Shown: positions 1 to 5,988 of the stretch, in pieces
How the letters are laid out: the number at the start of each line of letters is the position of its first letter
Position numbering within the stretch: the first letter of the stretch is position 1
Program-made: the position numbers and the translations under genes
Assembly: GCA_043764135.1 (NCBI GenBank)
Contig: JAYUKV010000078.1
Location: 1 to 12,306, forward strand
Source of the DNA: JAYUKV01 sp043764135
GTDB lineage: Bacteria; Patescibacteriota; JACMRA01
DNA length: 12,306 bases
Direction: 5' to 3'
Notes under the pieces: generated by a model
The model's database searches: none
Seen by the model: only the letters and a program-made list of their open reading frames with translations
What the model was told of the DNA's origin: nothing

Positions 1-187
1 AATTCTAGCTTTGACAAAAATTAATAAATATCCTAATCTTGTCTAAAGTCATCCAAGTAAGTCCTTAATTTTGTTTAATTTTGATCTAATAATTAAATCG
101 AAAATATACAAATCAAAACTTACCATGTAACCCATATATATTAAAACAATTCAAGTTACAAAATAATTACTATTTCATTTATTTTTT
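1..187. other. AT-rich leader region before the first gene
   Basis: This stretch has no convincing gene. A perfect -35 TTGACA lies at 11-16 with a poor -10 (TAATCT, 34-39) 17 bp later. A second candidate is TTGATC at 81-86 with TATACA at 105-110, an 18 bp spacer. Either would give a leader of roughly 70-145 nt for the gene at 188. No Shine-Dalgarno precedes that gene: the 20 bases before its ATG are almost pure A/T. A preceding gene may lie outside the window. Both promoters are weak calls. Confidence 0.3.
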
Positions 188-1186
188 ATGAAAAACCAGA
201 AACAAGGTTTGATTTTTTGTCATCAATCTAAGCAAAAATCAATTTTTGAAAGTTCAATTTACACTTTAACTTCTAATCTAGAGGTTAAATATGCTTTTAT
301 TAATAAACATATTATAAAAACAATTACACCGAATTCCAAAAAAATTCTTAGAAAAATTGCAAAGTCAAAATTTATTTACACACAACAATCTATAGAATTA
401 AAACCTACTACTTACTACAACTCAAATTACAAAAAAATTGAGTTGAGAAGAAAGGTATCGCAGTTTAACTATTTTGACATTAAACTAAAAAATTATTCTA
501 TGTTTATCCCTCAATATACTTATGGGGTTGTAAATATTCTCGAAGATTATAGTTTGTTTACTCTAAGCAACTTGTCTCTATTCTCAAGTTTATCTATTTT
601 GAAGAAGCCAACTTTTAAAGATGTCTTTATTTCAATTGAATCCTTTGAAAAAATTAATGAAGCAATTACAACAGTAAGAAGTCAAATTTTTAAAGATTTT
701 TCATCATTTGTTTCTAAATTCTTTAAGAATGTACAACAAACAATCACTCCAATTTTCTCAAGAAGAGACCTAAAAAATGAAATCCAAGTAATTGGAGCAA
801 AAACTGAAGCCAGATCTCAAATTGTAATTAACATCAATCATGAGAAACTTGCAGTAACCAATTTTATAAGAAATCTTGGATTAGAAAGTTTTTCTTCCAA
901 CTATCTAAACACTCATCATATGGTTGAAGCAATCAGACTATATGAAGTAGGTGAACACAAACAGTTTAAAGACTACACTCTTAACTGTGTTAATCAAGCC
1001 CTAAAAGCAATTGAGCGCAAACTCATAAGCTTTGATGAGCTGGATAGATACCAAGCATTAAAAGAAATGAATAGTCTAGACTCACTTAAGTTTATGGTAG
1101 AGCTTATTACAGACGATGAATTAATGGAAATGCCTATATTCGACGAACAACAAATTCTCAGACTTGATAGTAGAGTTCAAATATAA
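188..1186 (+). CDS. hypothetical protein, 332 aa
   Basis: I do not recognise this protein. It has an ATG start, a TAA stop, and a long open frame in good context with no competing frame. Roughly the first 115 residues are basic and rich in Lys, Asn, Ser, Ile and Tyr, with no signal peptide and no clear membrane segment. Residues about 150-200 are rich in Phe, Ser and Lys. Residues about 205-332 look helical and become acidic, ending in a charged stretch containing DDELMEMP. No catalytic motif or metal cluster stands out. The 8 bp before the ATG are all A/T with no ribosome binding site. The next gene, lemA, has its own promoter, so this one is probably transcribed alone. A small AT-only dyad (1203-1208 with 1213-1218) follows the stop, too weak to call a terminator. 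It is probably a lineage-specific cytoplasmic protein. Confidence 0.75.
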   Translation: MKNQKQGLIFCHQSKQKSIFESSIYTLTSNLEVKYAFINKHIIKTITPNSKKILRKIAKSKFIYTQQSIELKPTTYYNSNYKKIELRRKVSQFNYFDIKLKNYSMFIPQYTYGVVNILEDYSLFTLSNLSLFSSLSILKKPTFKDVFISIESFEKINEAITTVRSQIFKDFSSFVSKFFKNVQQTITPIFSRRDLKNEIQVIGAKTEARSQIVININHEKLAVTNFIRNLGLESFSSNYLNTHHMVEAIRLYEVGEHKQFKDYTLNCVNQALKAIERKLISFDELDRYQALKEMNSLDSLKFMVELITDDELMEMPIFDEQQILRLDSRVQI

Positions 1187-1227
1187 TTTATCTTTAACTC
1201 CCTTAATTCGTCAATTAATGTCTAATT

Positions 1228-1257
1228 TTGACAAATATCATAGTAATAAGATATAAT
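1228..1257 (+). promoter_or_regulatory. lemA promoter (consensus, near-leaderless)
   Basis: TTGACA at 1228-1233 and TATAAT at 1252-1257 are both exact consensus, with an 18 bp spacer. The predicted start of transcription is about 1264, only about 8 nt before the lemA ATG at 1272. That leaves no room for a Shine-Dalgarno, and none is seen. The palindrome ATGTACAT (1259-1266) covers the transcription start. Confidence 0.85.
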
Positions 1258-1271
1258 CATGTACATAAGTT

Positions 1272-1844
1272 ATGGAAATTATTTATTTAATATTAATAAT
1301 ACTTGTAGTTCTTGCTATTATTGCAATTGGTGCATACAACCAATTAATTGGTCTAAAACAAAAAGTTAAAGAAGCATTTTCTGACATGGATGTTCAGATG
1401 AAGAGAAGATATGATCTAATTCCAAACCTTGTAAATACTGTTAAAGGTTCTGCAAAGTTTGAATCTGATACATTAGAAAAAGTAATTCAAGCTAGACAAC
1501 AAGCTGTGAGTGTTTCTCATGAAGGAGGTTTGGCAACTCCAGAGTTGTTAGCAGCTGAGAAGAACTTATCTGGATCATTAAGACAACTATTTGCAGTTGC
1601 TGAAAGCTACCCAGATCTAAAGTCAAATGCAAACTTCTTAGCTCTTCAACAAGAGCTAGCAGTTACAGAAGATAAGATTCTATCATCTAGAAGATTTTAT
1701 AACGGAGTAGTAAGTAACTACAACGCTTCACAAGATCAATTCCCAACAGTTCTATTCAAAGGACTTGCAGGAGCAAAACTTGAGCCTTTCTTCGAGTTAG
1801 AAAATCCAACAGAAGAGAGAAAGAATGTAAATGTACAATTCTAA
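1272..1844 (+). CDS. lemA: LemA family protein
   Basis: This is a LemA-family membrane protein of 190 residues, the usual family length. One hydrophobic helix lies at about residues 3-22. The family signature follows: the region around residues 23-58 contains YNQLIGLKQKVKEAFSDMDV and then MKRRYDLIPNLV, the conserved 'RRxDLIPNLV' element. A later conserved block has RRFYNGVVSNYN and a P-rich C-terminus (FPTVLF, EPFFELE). Known LemA structures are helical bundles anchored by the N-terminal helix, with the bulk on the outer face. The molecular role is poorly defined, and in many bacteria it neighbours the membrane protease HtpX, which is not seen here. The gene is monocistronic, with a consensus promoter and an immediate terminator. 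It shares a start-proximal 10-mer with clpC (8389-8398), which hints at joint control. The family call is firm; the cellular function is not. Confidence 0.96.
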   Translation: MEIIYLILIILVVLAIIAIGAYNQLIGLKQKVKEAFSDMDVQMKRRYDLIPNLVNTVKGSAKFESDTLEKVIQARQQAVSVSHEGGLATPELLAAEKNLSGSLRQLFAVAESYPDLKSNANFLALQQELAVTEDKILSSRRFYNGVVSNYNASQDQFPTVLFKGLAGAKLEPFFELENPTEERKNVNVQF

Positions 1845-1845
1845 T

Positions 1846-1870
1846 AAAAAATACCTTTGTGGTATTTTTT
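1846..1870 (+). terminator. intrinsic terminator of lemA
   Basis: A perfect 10-bp stem has AAAAAATACC (1846-1855) pairing with GGTATTTTTT (1861-1870) around the loop TTTGT. It begins 2 nt after the lemA stop and continues into a T-rich run. It separates lemA from the VUT-family gene on the same strand. Confidence 0.88.
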
Positions 1871-1873
1871 TAT

Positions 1874-1902
1874 TTGTAAATTTTTGTTGATTACCAAATA
1901 CT
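1874..1902 (+). promoter_or_regulatory. possible promoter of the VUT-family gene
   Basis: TTGTAA (1874-1879) and AATACT (1897-1902) are 17 bp apart. They would place transcription start at or next to the ATG at 1909, the same geometry as dnaE. A TAAAAT at 1903-1908 touches the ATG and is too close to serve this gene. The call rests mainly on the need for a promoter after the lemA terminator. Confidence 0.3.
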
Positions 1903-1908
1903 TAAAAT

Positions 1909-2424
1909 ATGAAATACGCTTTATCGATTCTATATATATTAAATATAATAATTTCAAATTTTTTTGCCTCTACTGTTTTGCTTAACTATAATGGCTTGAT
2001 TACCTTGATTATTGGAACTTTAACATTCGGGTTTGTGTTTGTACTACGAGATATTCTCCATAAATATGGTAAAAATTACGTTTACTTGCTAATTGTTATC
2101 TCAGTAATACTTTCTACATTGTTTAACATTGTTACTAATACACCATTGCAAATTGTTGCAGCTTCTGCGATTGGTCTATTTATCGGGGAAGCAGTAGATA
2201 CTGAAATATTTCAAAACCTAAAGAACAAAAGCTGGATAATCAGAGCTTTATCTTCTAATTCAATATCAGTACCAATAGACTCTTTATTATTTAATTATAT
2301 TGCATTTTATGGTTCAGAGTTGCAAGGTCAGAAAATTAGTTTAACTATTGCTGATATAATATACAAATTTATAACTGCAGGTTTTGTAAGTTACAGTATA
2401 TATAAAAGCAAACTAACCACATAA
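1909..2424 (+). CDS. VUT family membrane protein (queuosine-precursor-transporter-like, short form)
   Basis: This is an integral membrane protein of 171 residues with about five to six hydrophobic segments (roughly 5-25, 29-46, 57-75, 80-93, 118-135, 143-163). Motifs match the VUT/YhhQ (DUF165) family. RD at 47-48 follows a Gly-rich helix and is followed by HKYG. Then come E94-x-x-D97, W109 with R112, S116-N117, and D124-S125 followed by F128. Characterised relatives import queuosine precursors such as preQ0/preQ1 for tRNA modification. Classical members are about 220 residues, so this one is short at the N-terminus and in loops, like some other small family members. No queuosine genes are in the window, so the substrate is an inference. 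It lies downstream of the lemA terminator and ends 7 nt before the hairpin it shares with the tRNA gene. No Shine-Dalgarno is visible. Confidence 0.8.
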   Translation: MKYALSILYILNIIISNFFASTVLLNYNGLITLIIGTLTFGFVFVLRDILHKYGKNYVYLLIVISVILSTLFNIVTNTPLQIVAASAIGLFIGEAVDTEIFQNLKNKSWIIRALSSNSISVPIDSLLFNYIAFYGSELQGQKISLTIADIIYKFITAGFVSYSIYKSKLTT

Positions 2425-2430
2425 AAGATA

Positions 2431-2458
2431 AAAAAAATAGCCATATGGCTGTTTTTTT
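2431..2458. terminator. bidirectional terminator between VUT gene and tRNA-Val
   Basis: A run of A leads into TAGCC, loop ATAT, GGCTG and a run of seven T. It forms a stem of about 12 bp that includes one T-G wobble. On the + strand it ends the VUT-family gene. Read on the - strand it is equally A-stem-T, starting 3 nt after the CCA end of tRNA-Val. One element therefore serves two converging genes. Confidence 0.85.
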
Positions 2459-2461
2459 AAA

Positions 2462-2536
2462 TGGTGGGTGAAGAGGGGATCGAACCCCCGACCTTTTCGG
2501 TGTAAACGAACTGCGCTACCGCTGCGCCATTCACCC
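2462..2536 (-). tRNA. tRNA-Val (anticodon UAC), CCA encoded
   Basis: The - strand folds into a complete 75-nt cloverleaf. The acceptor stem is GGGTGAA with TTCACCC. The D arm is GCGC-loop-GCGC. The anticodon loop is TTTACAC, with anticodon UAC at 2502-2504. The T arm is GGGGG, TTCGATC, CCCTC, with one G-T wobble. The discriminator is A, and CCA (2462-2464) is encoded in the gene. UAC reads the Val GUN family, mainly GUA and GUG. The outermost anticodon-stem pair (27-43) is a G-A mismatch, which is tolerated. No other tRNA is adjacent. Confidence 0.96.
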
Positions 2537-2551
2537 TGCATTGATAAATTA

Positions 2552-2580
2552 ATAATTAATAAATTTGATTAATTTGTCAA
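2552..2580 (-). promoter_or_regulatory. candidate promoter of tRNA-Val
   Basis: On the - strand, TTGACA (2575-2580) is an exact -35. AT-rich -10 candidates (AATTAT 2552-2557, or TAATTA one base upstream) lie 16-17 bp later. Transcription would start about 9 nt before the mature 5' end of the tRNA. The -35 is strong; the exact -10 is uncertain. Confidence 0.45.
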
Positions 2581-2697
2581 GAAAAAGCTTGAAGTTAGGT
2601 AGAAATGGGTTTTTACCAAGAGTTTATATAAAAAATATGCCAATCGAAAAAAAGAGATTGTGTCATTATTTGTTATTAAACTTTAGAGACTGATTAA

Positions 2698-2727
2698 TTG
2701 ATAACTAAGAACCATGGGTGATATAAT
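2698..2727 (+). promoter_or_regulatory. orphan strong promoter in non-coding block
   Basis: TTGATA (2698-2703), an 18 bp spacer, then an exact TATAAT (2722-2727) preceded by TG one base upstream (extended -10, TGaTATAAT). Transcription would begin near 2734 and run into about 330 bp without a gene, up to the stem-loop at 3023-3066. It is as good a match as the lemA promoter but has no coding target. A small non-coding RNA is the natural inference, not proven. Confidence 0.5.
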
Positions 2728-2763
2728 TTTCATTTATAACAGCATTGTTGAGATCGCTTCACA

Positions 2764-2822
2764 TTACAAAGGTAAATTTGAAACAATTTATTAAGCAAGA
2801 ATTAAATGTGATTACTTTGTAA
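2764..2822 (+). repeat. inverted repeat, possible RNA stem
   Basis: TTACAAAG (2764-2771) pairs with CTTTGTAA (2815-2822). After a bulged G2772, TAA (2773-2775) pairs with TTA (2812-2814). An inner ATTTA/TAAAT pair (2786-2790, 2803-2807) fits inside the loop. A second 6-bp pairing, CTTACC (2827-2832) with GGTAAG (2872-2877), follows. Both lie within the transcript predicted from the orphan promoter. In such AT-rich DNA, chance pairing is a real alternative. Confidence 0.3.
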
Positions 2823-2931
2823 CAACCTTACCGTCCAAAATAAATCCCCACAATTCTTCGATTATGTGAAAGGTAAGTATATAAATTAGTATTTGATATA
2901 TTCGCTACAATCCATTTTTTTTATATAAAAC

Positions 2932-2979
2932 AGTGTATTCATACACTAAATAATATATAATACAGTGTATGAATACACT
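2932..2979. promoter_or_regulatory. paired palindromic operators flanking a -10 element
   Basis: AGTGTATTCATACACT (2932-2947) and AGTGTATGAATACACT (2964-2979) are exact reverse complements. Each is itself a dyad of two 7-bp arms, AGTGTAT and ATACACT, around 2 bp. Their centres are 32 bp apart, about three helical turns, with a 16-bp AT-only linker save one C. An exact TATAAT (2956-2961, +) sits in the linker, so the first dyad would cover the -35 position and the second the transcription start. That is the usual layout of a repressed promoter bound by two dimers. No regulator gene is adjacent. The half-site GTGTAT/ATACAC does not match a regulator I can name. Confidence 0.65.
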
Positions 2980-3022
2980 ATATTTATAAGTATTATAATA
3001 TAAAGATCAATTCTTCTTGAAT

Positions 3023-3066
3023 TCAAACAATAAACACCATTTTTTCAAATGGTGTTTATTGTTTGA
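3023..3066 (-). terminator. perfect 20-bp stem-loop, likely rplKA terminator
   Basis: Positions 3023-3042 pair without mismatch with 3047-3066 around the loop TTTC. The stem begins with TCAAACAATAAACACC. It lies 21 nt past the rplA stop on the - strand. No long T-run follows on either strand, but the 3' arm is T-rich. It would also end any + strand transcript from the block 2734-3022, so it may work in both directions. Confidence 0.7.
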
Positions 3067-3087
3067 TAGTATGGATAAGCGATTGAC

Positions 3088-3816
3088 TTATCTAACTCTA
3101 ACTGAAGGGCTCATTGTAGTGGCTAGGTGAGCTGATAAAATGTATTTTTTCTTGATTACATCTGGTTTTGCTTTTTCAACAGATTCAATTGCAGAGTTGA
3201 TATTTTCAGCAATTTTAGCAGCGTCAAACTTAGAATTTAATTTACCAACGATAATATGAATATTACCTGATTTATCATTCTTATAGTCAACTTTACCTGC
3301 TAAGATAGTGTTAATAATCTCTTCAATATTATCTCCAACTGTTCCAGTTTTAGGGTTAGGCATTACTCCAGCTGTTCCTAGAATTCTAGCAATAGGTGGT
3401 AATAGCTTCATTAATTCTGGTTGTGCAATTGCGATATCAAAGTCAACTTTTCCGCTTTCTTTGATTGCGTTGATTAATTCTTCACCTCCAACTCTAGTAG
3501 CTCCTAATTTCTTAGCGATTGCTTCGTTTTGAGAAGTTACAAAGGCAGCGATTTTTACTGACTTTCCTGTACCATGTGGAAGAACAACTGATGATCTTAC
3601 TAATTGGTCAGATTTTGTTGGGTTGATGTTTAACTTCAAGTGAAGTTCTACAGAAGGACCATCTTTGAATTTAGGATTTTCTAATTTCATTAATGTTTCT
3701 ACTGCTTTTTCTACTGAAACTATACCATTGTTAGTCTCAGATGCGATGATATCTGCATTTGCAGAATATCTTCTTGATTTACCTAGTATTTTAAGTGTTT
3801 TGGTCTTAGTGGACAT
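3088..3816 (-). CDS. rplA: 50S ribosomal protein L1
   Basis: Ribosomal protein uL1 (242 aa; E. coli 234) binds 23S rRNA at the L1 stalk and helps release deacylated tRNA from the E site. The diagnostic segment is at residues 147-160 with G-T-A-G-V-M-P-N-P-K-T-G-T-V. It is preceded by the LPHGTGK region (79-85) and followed by the C-terminal half of domain I (about 190-230). The N-terminus starts MSTKTK and carries a basic KSRRY patch at 13-17. It is the second gene of a two-gene operon, 41 bp after rplK, as in most bacteria. The nusG/secE and rplJ/rplL genes that often flank this pair are absent. The start is fixed by the only clear Shine-Dalgarno in the window (GGGAGG, 3819-3824), which lies just 2 nt from the ATG. 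There is no alternative start nearby. Confidence 0.97.
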   Translation of the reverse strand: MSTKTKTLKILGKSRRYSANADIIASETNNGIVSVEKAVETLMKLENPKFKDGPSVELHLKLNINPTKSDQLVRSSVVLPHGTGKSVKIAAFVTSQNEAIAKKLGATRVGGEELINAIKESGKVDFDIAIAQPELMKLLPPIARILGTAGVMPNPKTGTVGDNIEEIINTILAGKVDYKNDKSGNIHIIVGKLNSKFDAAKIAENINSAIESVEKAKPDVIKKKYILSAHLATTMSPSVRVR

Positions 3817-3818
3817 AT

Positions 3819-3824
3819 CCTCCC
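3819..3824 (-). promoter_or_regulatory. Shine-Dalgarno of rplA, unusually close to the start
   Basis: On the - strand GGGAGG is followed by AT and then the ATG of rplA, so the spacing is 2 nt instead of the common 5-9. It is the only strong Shine-Dalgarno before any gene in the window, and it belongs to the only gene that is internal to an operon. Confidence 0.8.
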
Positions 3825-3857
3825 AAATTTAAATTGTTAATTGTTTTGTTAAAGGTA

Positions 3858-4286
3858 TTAACCTTCAATCACTGATACACCCATTGATCTGCATGTACCT
3901 TCTACCATTTTCATAGCAGCTTCTACATCATATGCGTTTAAGTCAACCATTTTCTTTTCAGCGATTGCTTTAACTTGAGTCTTTGTGATTTTTCCTACTT
4001 TTGTTCTTAACGGATCTTTAGCACCCGCAGAAATGTTTATTGCTTGTTTTACAAGATCAGAAACAGCTTGAGTCTTGATGACAAACTCAAAACTTCTATC
4101 AGAATAGATAGATACAACAACAGGAATTGCTCCAGTCATTGATGAAGTTTTGTCGTTAAATTCTTTACAAAACTGCATCAAGTTGATACCTTGTGGACCT
4201 AGAGTTGAACCAACTGGAGGTGCAGGGTTAGCTTTTCCGGCTTGTATAGCTAACTTCACTTGTGCTTTTAATACTTTATCAGCCAT
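3858..4286 (-). CDS. rplK: 50S ribosomal protein L11
   Basis: Ribosomal protein uL11 (142 aa, the standard length) forms the base of the GTPase-associated stalk on 23S rRNA helices 43-44 and contacts elongation and release factors. The N-terminal signature is intact: residues 19-36 contain KANPAPPVG, then GPQGINLMQFC and the KEFND that follows. The C-terminal RNA-binding domain ends in the family's GTxRSMGV motif, here GTCRSMGVSVIEG. It is the first gene of the rplK-rplA operon. Its ATG lies 6 nt after a TATAAT, so the mRNA appears leaderless. That leaves no upstream leader of the kind that carries the L1 autoregulatory site in E. coli. It is divergently arranged with the secreted CBM2 protein. 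Confidence 0.97.
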   Translation of the reverse strand: MADKVLKAQVKLAIQAGKANPAPPVGSTLGPQGINLMQFCKEFNDKTSSMTGAIPVVVSIYSDRSFEFVIKTQAVSDLVKQAINISAGAKDPLRTKVGKITKTQVKAIAEKKMVDLNAYDVEAAMKMVEGTCRSMGVSVIEG

Positions 4287-4291
4287 AATAC

Positions 4292-4325
4292 ATTATACTT
4301 AACTGAAATTACTTTATCTTGTCAA
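4292..4325 (-). promoter_or_regulatory. rplKA promoter (leaderless)
   Basis: On the - strand an exact TATAAT lies at 4292-4297 and an exact TTGACA at 4320-4325, but they are 22 bp apart. At a standard 17 bp the -10 would be the poor TTAAGT (4297-4302). Either choice places transcription start 0-5 nt from the rplK ATG (A at 4286). Near-leaderless synthesis is thus robust even though the exact hexamer pairing is not. Confidence 0.55.
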
Positions 4326-4504
4326 GTAGAAATCTCCTATGATAATGGAGTTTTGTTTTACATTATTGTAATATTAATGTACACTTATATACAGATTCAA
4401 TTAAGATTCTAATTGGGTTGTGAATAATATACCTGATTGATAATGACTTTGATTCTAACACTTATACGACAAAAACACATATTTTCCAAAATATTAACTC
4501 TACT

Positions 4505-5875
4505 ATGAATTATAAAAATGAAACTCAGACTCCCTTAAAAACACTTTTAAAGACTCTTTCGATACTAGTTCTTACAACTCTAATAACTTTAATACCTAAC
4601 TACAAAGTTCAAGCTAATGAAATTCCACTATTTAATACTTTTCAACATGGAATTTCAATTGAAACTGAAGAAATCCCAAAAGATTCAAAACTAGTTGCAG
4701 GGCCTTGGTTTCTTACTTCTAATAGTACTGGACCAATTGAATTCCTGAAGAAATTTAATCTTGAATCCAATAAGAATAAAACTCCATATGTTTACTTTTA
4801 CCTTACCGCAGGAAATGCCAAAAATGATGGTGGTTTAGATGACTGTAATCTTGGATTACCTCCAGAAAAAACACTATGTAAAGTAGGTGCCAACTATCTA
4901 AAAAAACATAAAGATAGAATTTTACAAGAATATATTGCTTCATCGCATAAAATTAGAACCGCCTATGGTACAACCAAACCAATTCTCATTCATATTGAAC
5001 CTGATTTTTATCAATATAATGGGTCAAGTCAATTTGGCGGCCCAATAGCTCTTAATGAAATGAAGAGTATTATGAACTCTTGGACAGATGCAATTAAATA
5101 CATTTTACCTAATGCAAGCCTTGTTATGGATATTTCTCCTTGGCACTATGATTTGGCTGGATTTTCTAAGGGTTTGCGTAATTATACTTATGCTGGTCTG
5201 GTAGGAAAAAGATTTGATCCTAACGGAGACGGTGATTGCGGTTTGACTGCTGGTATAGATTGCAAATCTTACGCACTTATGTCCATGCAAACCGGAAAAA
5301 AATTAATTATTAATGACTCTCACGGTCCGGGTGGTGCATGGTTAAGTACAAACTACAATTGGTATAATACAGAATTAATCAAAGCTCGTTCTAATGACAA
5401 TGTAATTGCTGTCTTTCAACCACCAATTGATCTTACTACATTTGCAAATACTGTTAGAAGGTATGATATGTACCCAATAGATGCTGTGGAAAACGACTTG
5501 TTAACCAGTCCTTCAAAAACAGTAAGTTATCAAGGAGATATTTATACATGTAAAACCAATAATACATTATTCACAGTTAACAAAAGCTCTTCATGGCAAA
5601 CTGGAATGGTTGTAAACATTAAAGTAAAACCATTAACTGATAAGCCTGTATTATCATGGGAAAGTAATCTAGAATTAAATCCTAATCAATTCCTAACCAA
5701 CAGTTGGAATACCAAAATCACTAATTCAGCTAATAACATAAATATCAAACCAATAGCTCAGTGGAATTCGGTATTGCAAAATGGTAAAGAAATAGAAATA
5801 GGAATGGTTATCCTAGACTACAATCCTGGTCGACCAAACCAACTTCCAAAAATAGCAAACTGCCAATCTTTTTAA
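4505..5875 (+). CDS. secreted glycoside-hydrolase-like protein with C-terminal CBM2
   Basis: This is an exported protein of 456 residues. A Lys-containing N-region and hydrophobic core (about 17-31) end in VQA, with predicted cleavage after A37. Residues about 55-340 resemble a (beta/alpha) glycosidase fold. Motif order recalls GH6: DDC at 112-114, IEPD at 164-167 (D167 would match the GH6 acid), a Leu-Val-Met-Asp strand at D209, and INDSHG at 269-274. The GH6 WVKPPGE element is missing, so the family call is tentative. D238-x-N240-x-D242-x-D244 resembles a calcium loop. Residues 349-453 form a CBM2: terminal cysteines C349/C453 and Trp at 364, 385, 401 and 420, in the spacing of Cellulomonas Cex CBM2a. 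The likely substrate is cellulose, chitin or a related glycan. No Shine-Dalgarno is seen. TATTAA (4492-4497) ends 7 nt before the ATG, again near-leaderless. CBM2 modules are commonest in Actinobacteria, so transfer is possible. Confidence 0.8.
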   Translation: MNYKNETQTPLKTLLKTLSILVLTTLITLIPNYKVQANEIPLFNTFQHGISIETEEIPKDSKLVAGPWFLTSNSTGPIEFLKKFNLESNKNKTPYVYFYLTAGNAKNDGGLDDCNLGLPPEKTLCKVGANYLKKHKDRILQEYIASSHKIRTAYGTTKPILIHIEPDFYQYNGSSQFGGPIALNEMKSIMNSWTDAIKYILPNASLVMDISPWHYDLAGFSKGLRNYTYAGLVGKRFDPNGDGDCGLTAGIDCKSYALMSMQTGKKLIINDSHGPGGAWLSTNYNWYNTELIKARSNDNVIAVFQPPIDLTTFANTVRRYDMYPIDAVENDLLTSPSKTVSYQGDIYTCKTNNTLFTVNKSSSWQTGMVVNIKVKPLTDKPVLSWESNLELNPNQFLTNSWNTKITNSANNINIKPIAQWNSVLQNGKEIEIGMVILDYNPGRPNQLPKIANCQSF

Positions 5876-5903
5876 ACTGATAGTTAAATAGAAACTATTA
5901 TCA

Positions 5904-5948
5904 AATACAAACCAACCCTTTAATAATTTTAAAGGGTTGGTTTGTATT
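5904..5948. terminator. shared terminator of CBM2 gene and clpC-like gene
   Basis: A perfect 20-bp stem (5904-5923 with 5929-5948) around the loop TAATT contains AACCAACCC/GGGTTGGTT. It sits between two converging genes, 29 nt past one stop and 41 nt from the other. The 3' side on the + strand continues GATTTATAATAAAA. A smaller imperfect dyad (about 5879-5902, TGATAGT with ACTATTATCA) lies just before it. Confidence 0.85.
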
Positions 5949-5988
5949 GATTTATAATAAAAGATAGAAGATTAAATTTAGTAGTTAT

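Larger units (their letters stand above)
2537..3087. other. 551-bp non-coding block with regulatory signals
   Basis: No reading frame longer than about 26 codons and no recognised RNA family was found on either strand. I looked for the hallmark sequences of RNase P RNA, tmRNA, 6S and SRP RNA and saw none. The block contains, in order, the tRNA-Val promoter (-), an orphan consensus promoter (+, 2698-2727), two nested inverted-repeat pairings (2764-2822 and 2827-2877), a pair of palindromic operators (2932-2979) and a perfect 20-bp stem-loop (3023-3066). Together these look like a transcribed, controlled RNA locus or the remains of a lost gene. Confidence 0.5.

Noticed and set aside
2714..2794. 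A 26-codon ORF (MGDIIFIYNS...) in the non-coding block
   Set aside because: Its ATG lies inside the spacer of the orphan promoter, it has no Shine-Dalgarno, and a 26-codon frame is expected by chance at this base composition.
2932..2979. Assignment of the paired dyads to NrdR or LexA
   Set aside because: Spacing resembles paired NrdR sites, but NrdR half-sites place ACAC on the left and GTGT on the right, the reverse of this. The LexA consensus CTGT-N8-ACAG is also not matched. No ribonucleotide reductase or SOS gene is adjacent.
3308..3532. Open frames antisense to rplA, clpC, dnaE and the CBM2 gene (for example 3308-3532, 6188-6568, 7277-7627, 10849-11040)
   Set aside because: They overlap fully with strongly conserved genes on the other strand, have no family features, and their translations are mirror products of those genes.
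4330..4352. Imperfect dyad CTCC...GGAG between rplK and the CBM2 gene
   Set aside because: The arms are only four strong pairs with mismatched flanks. It is too short to call an operator or terminator.
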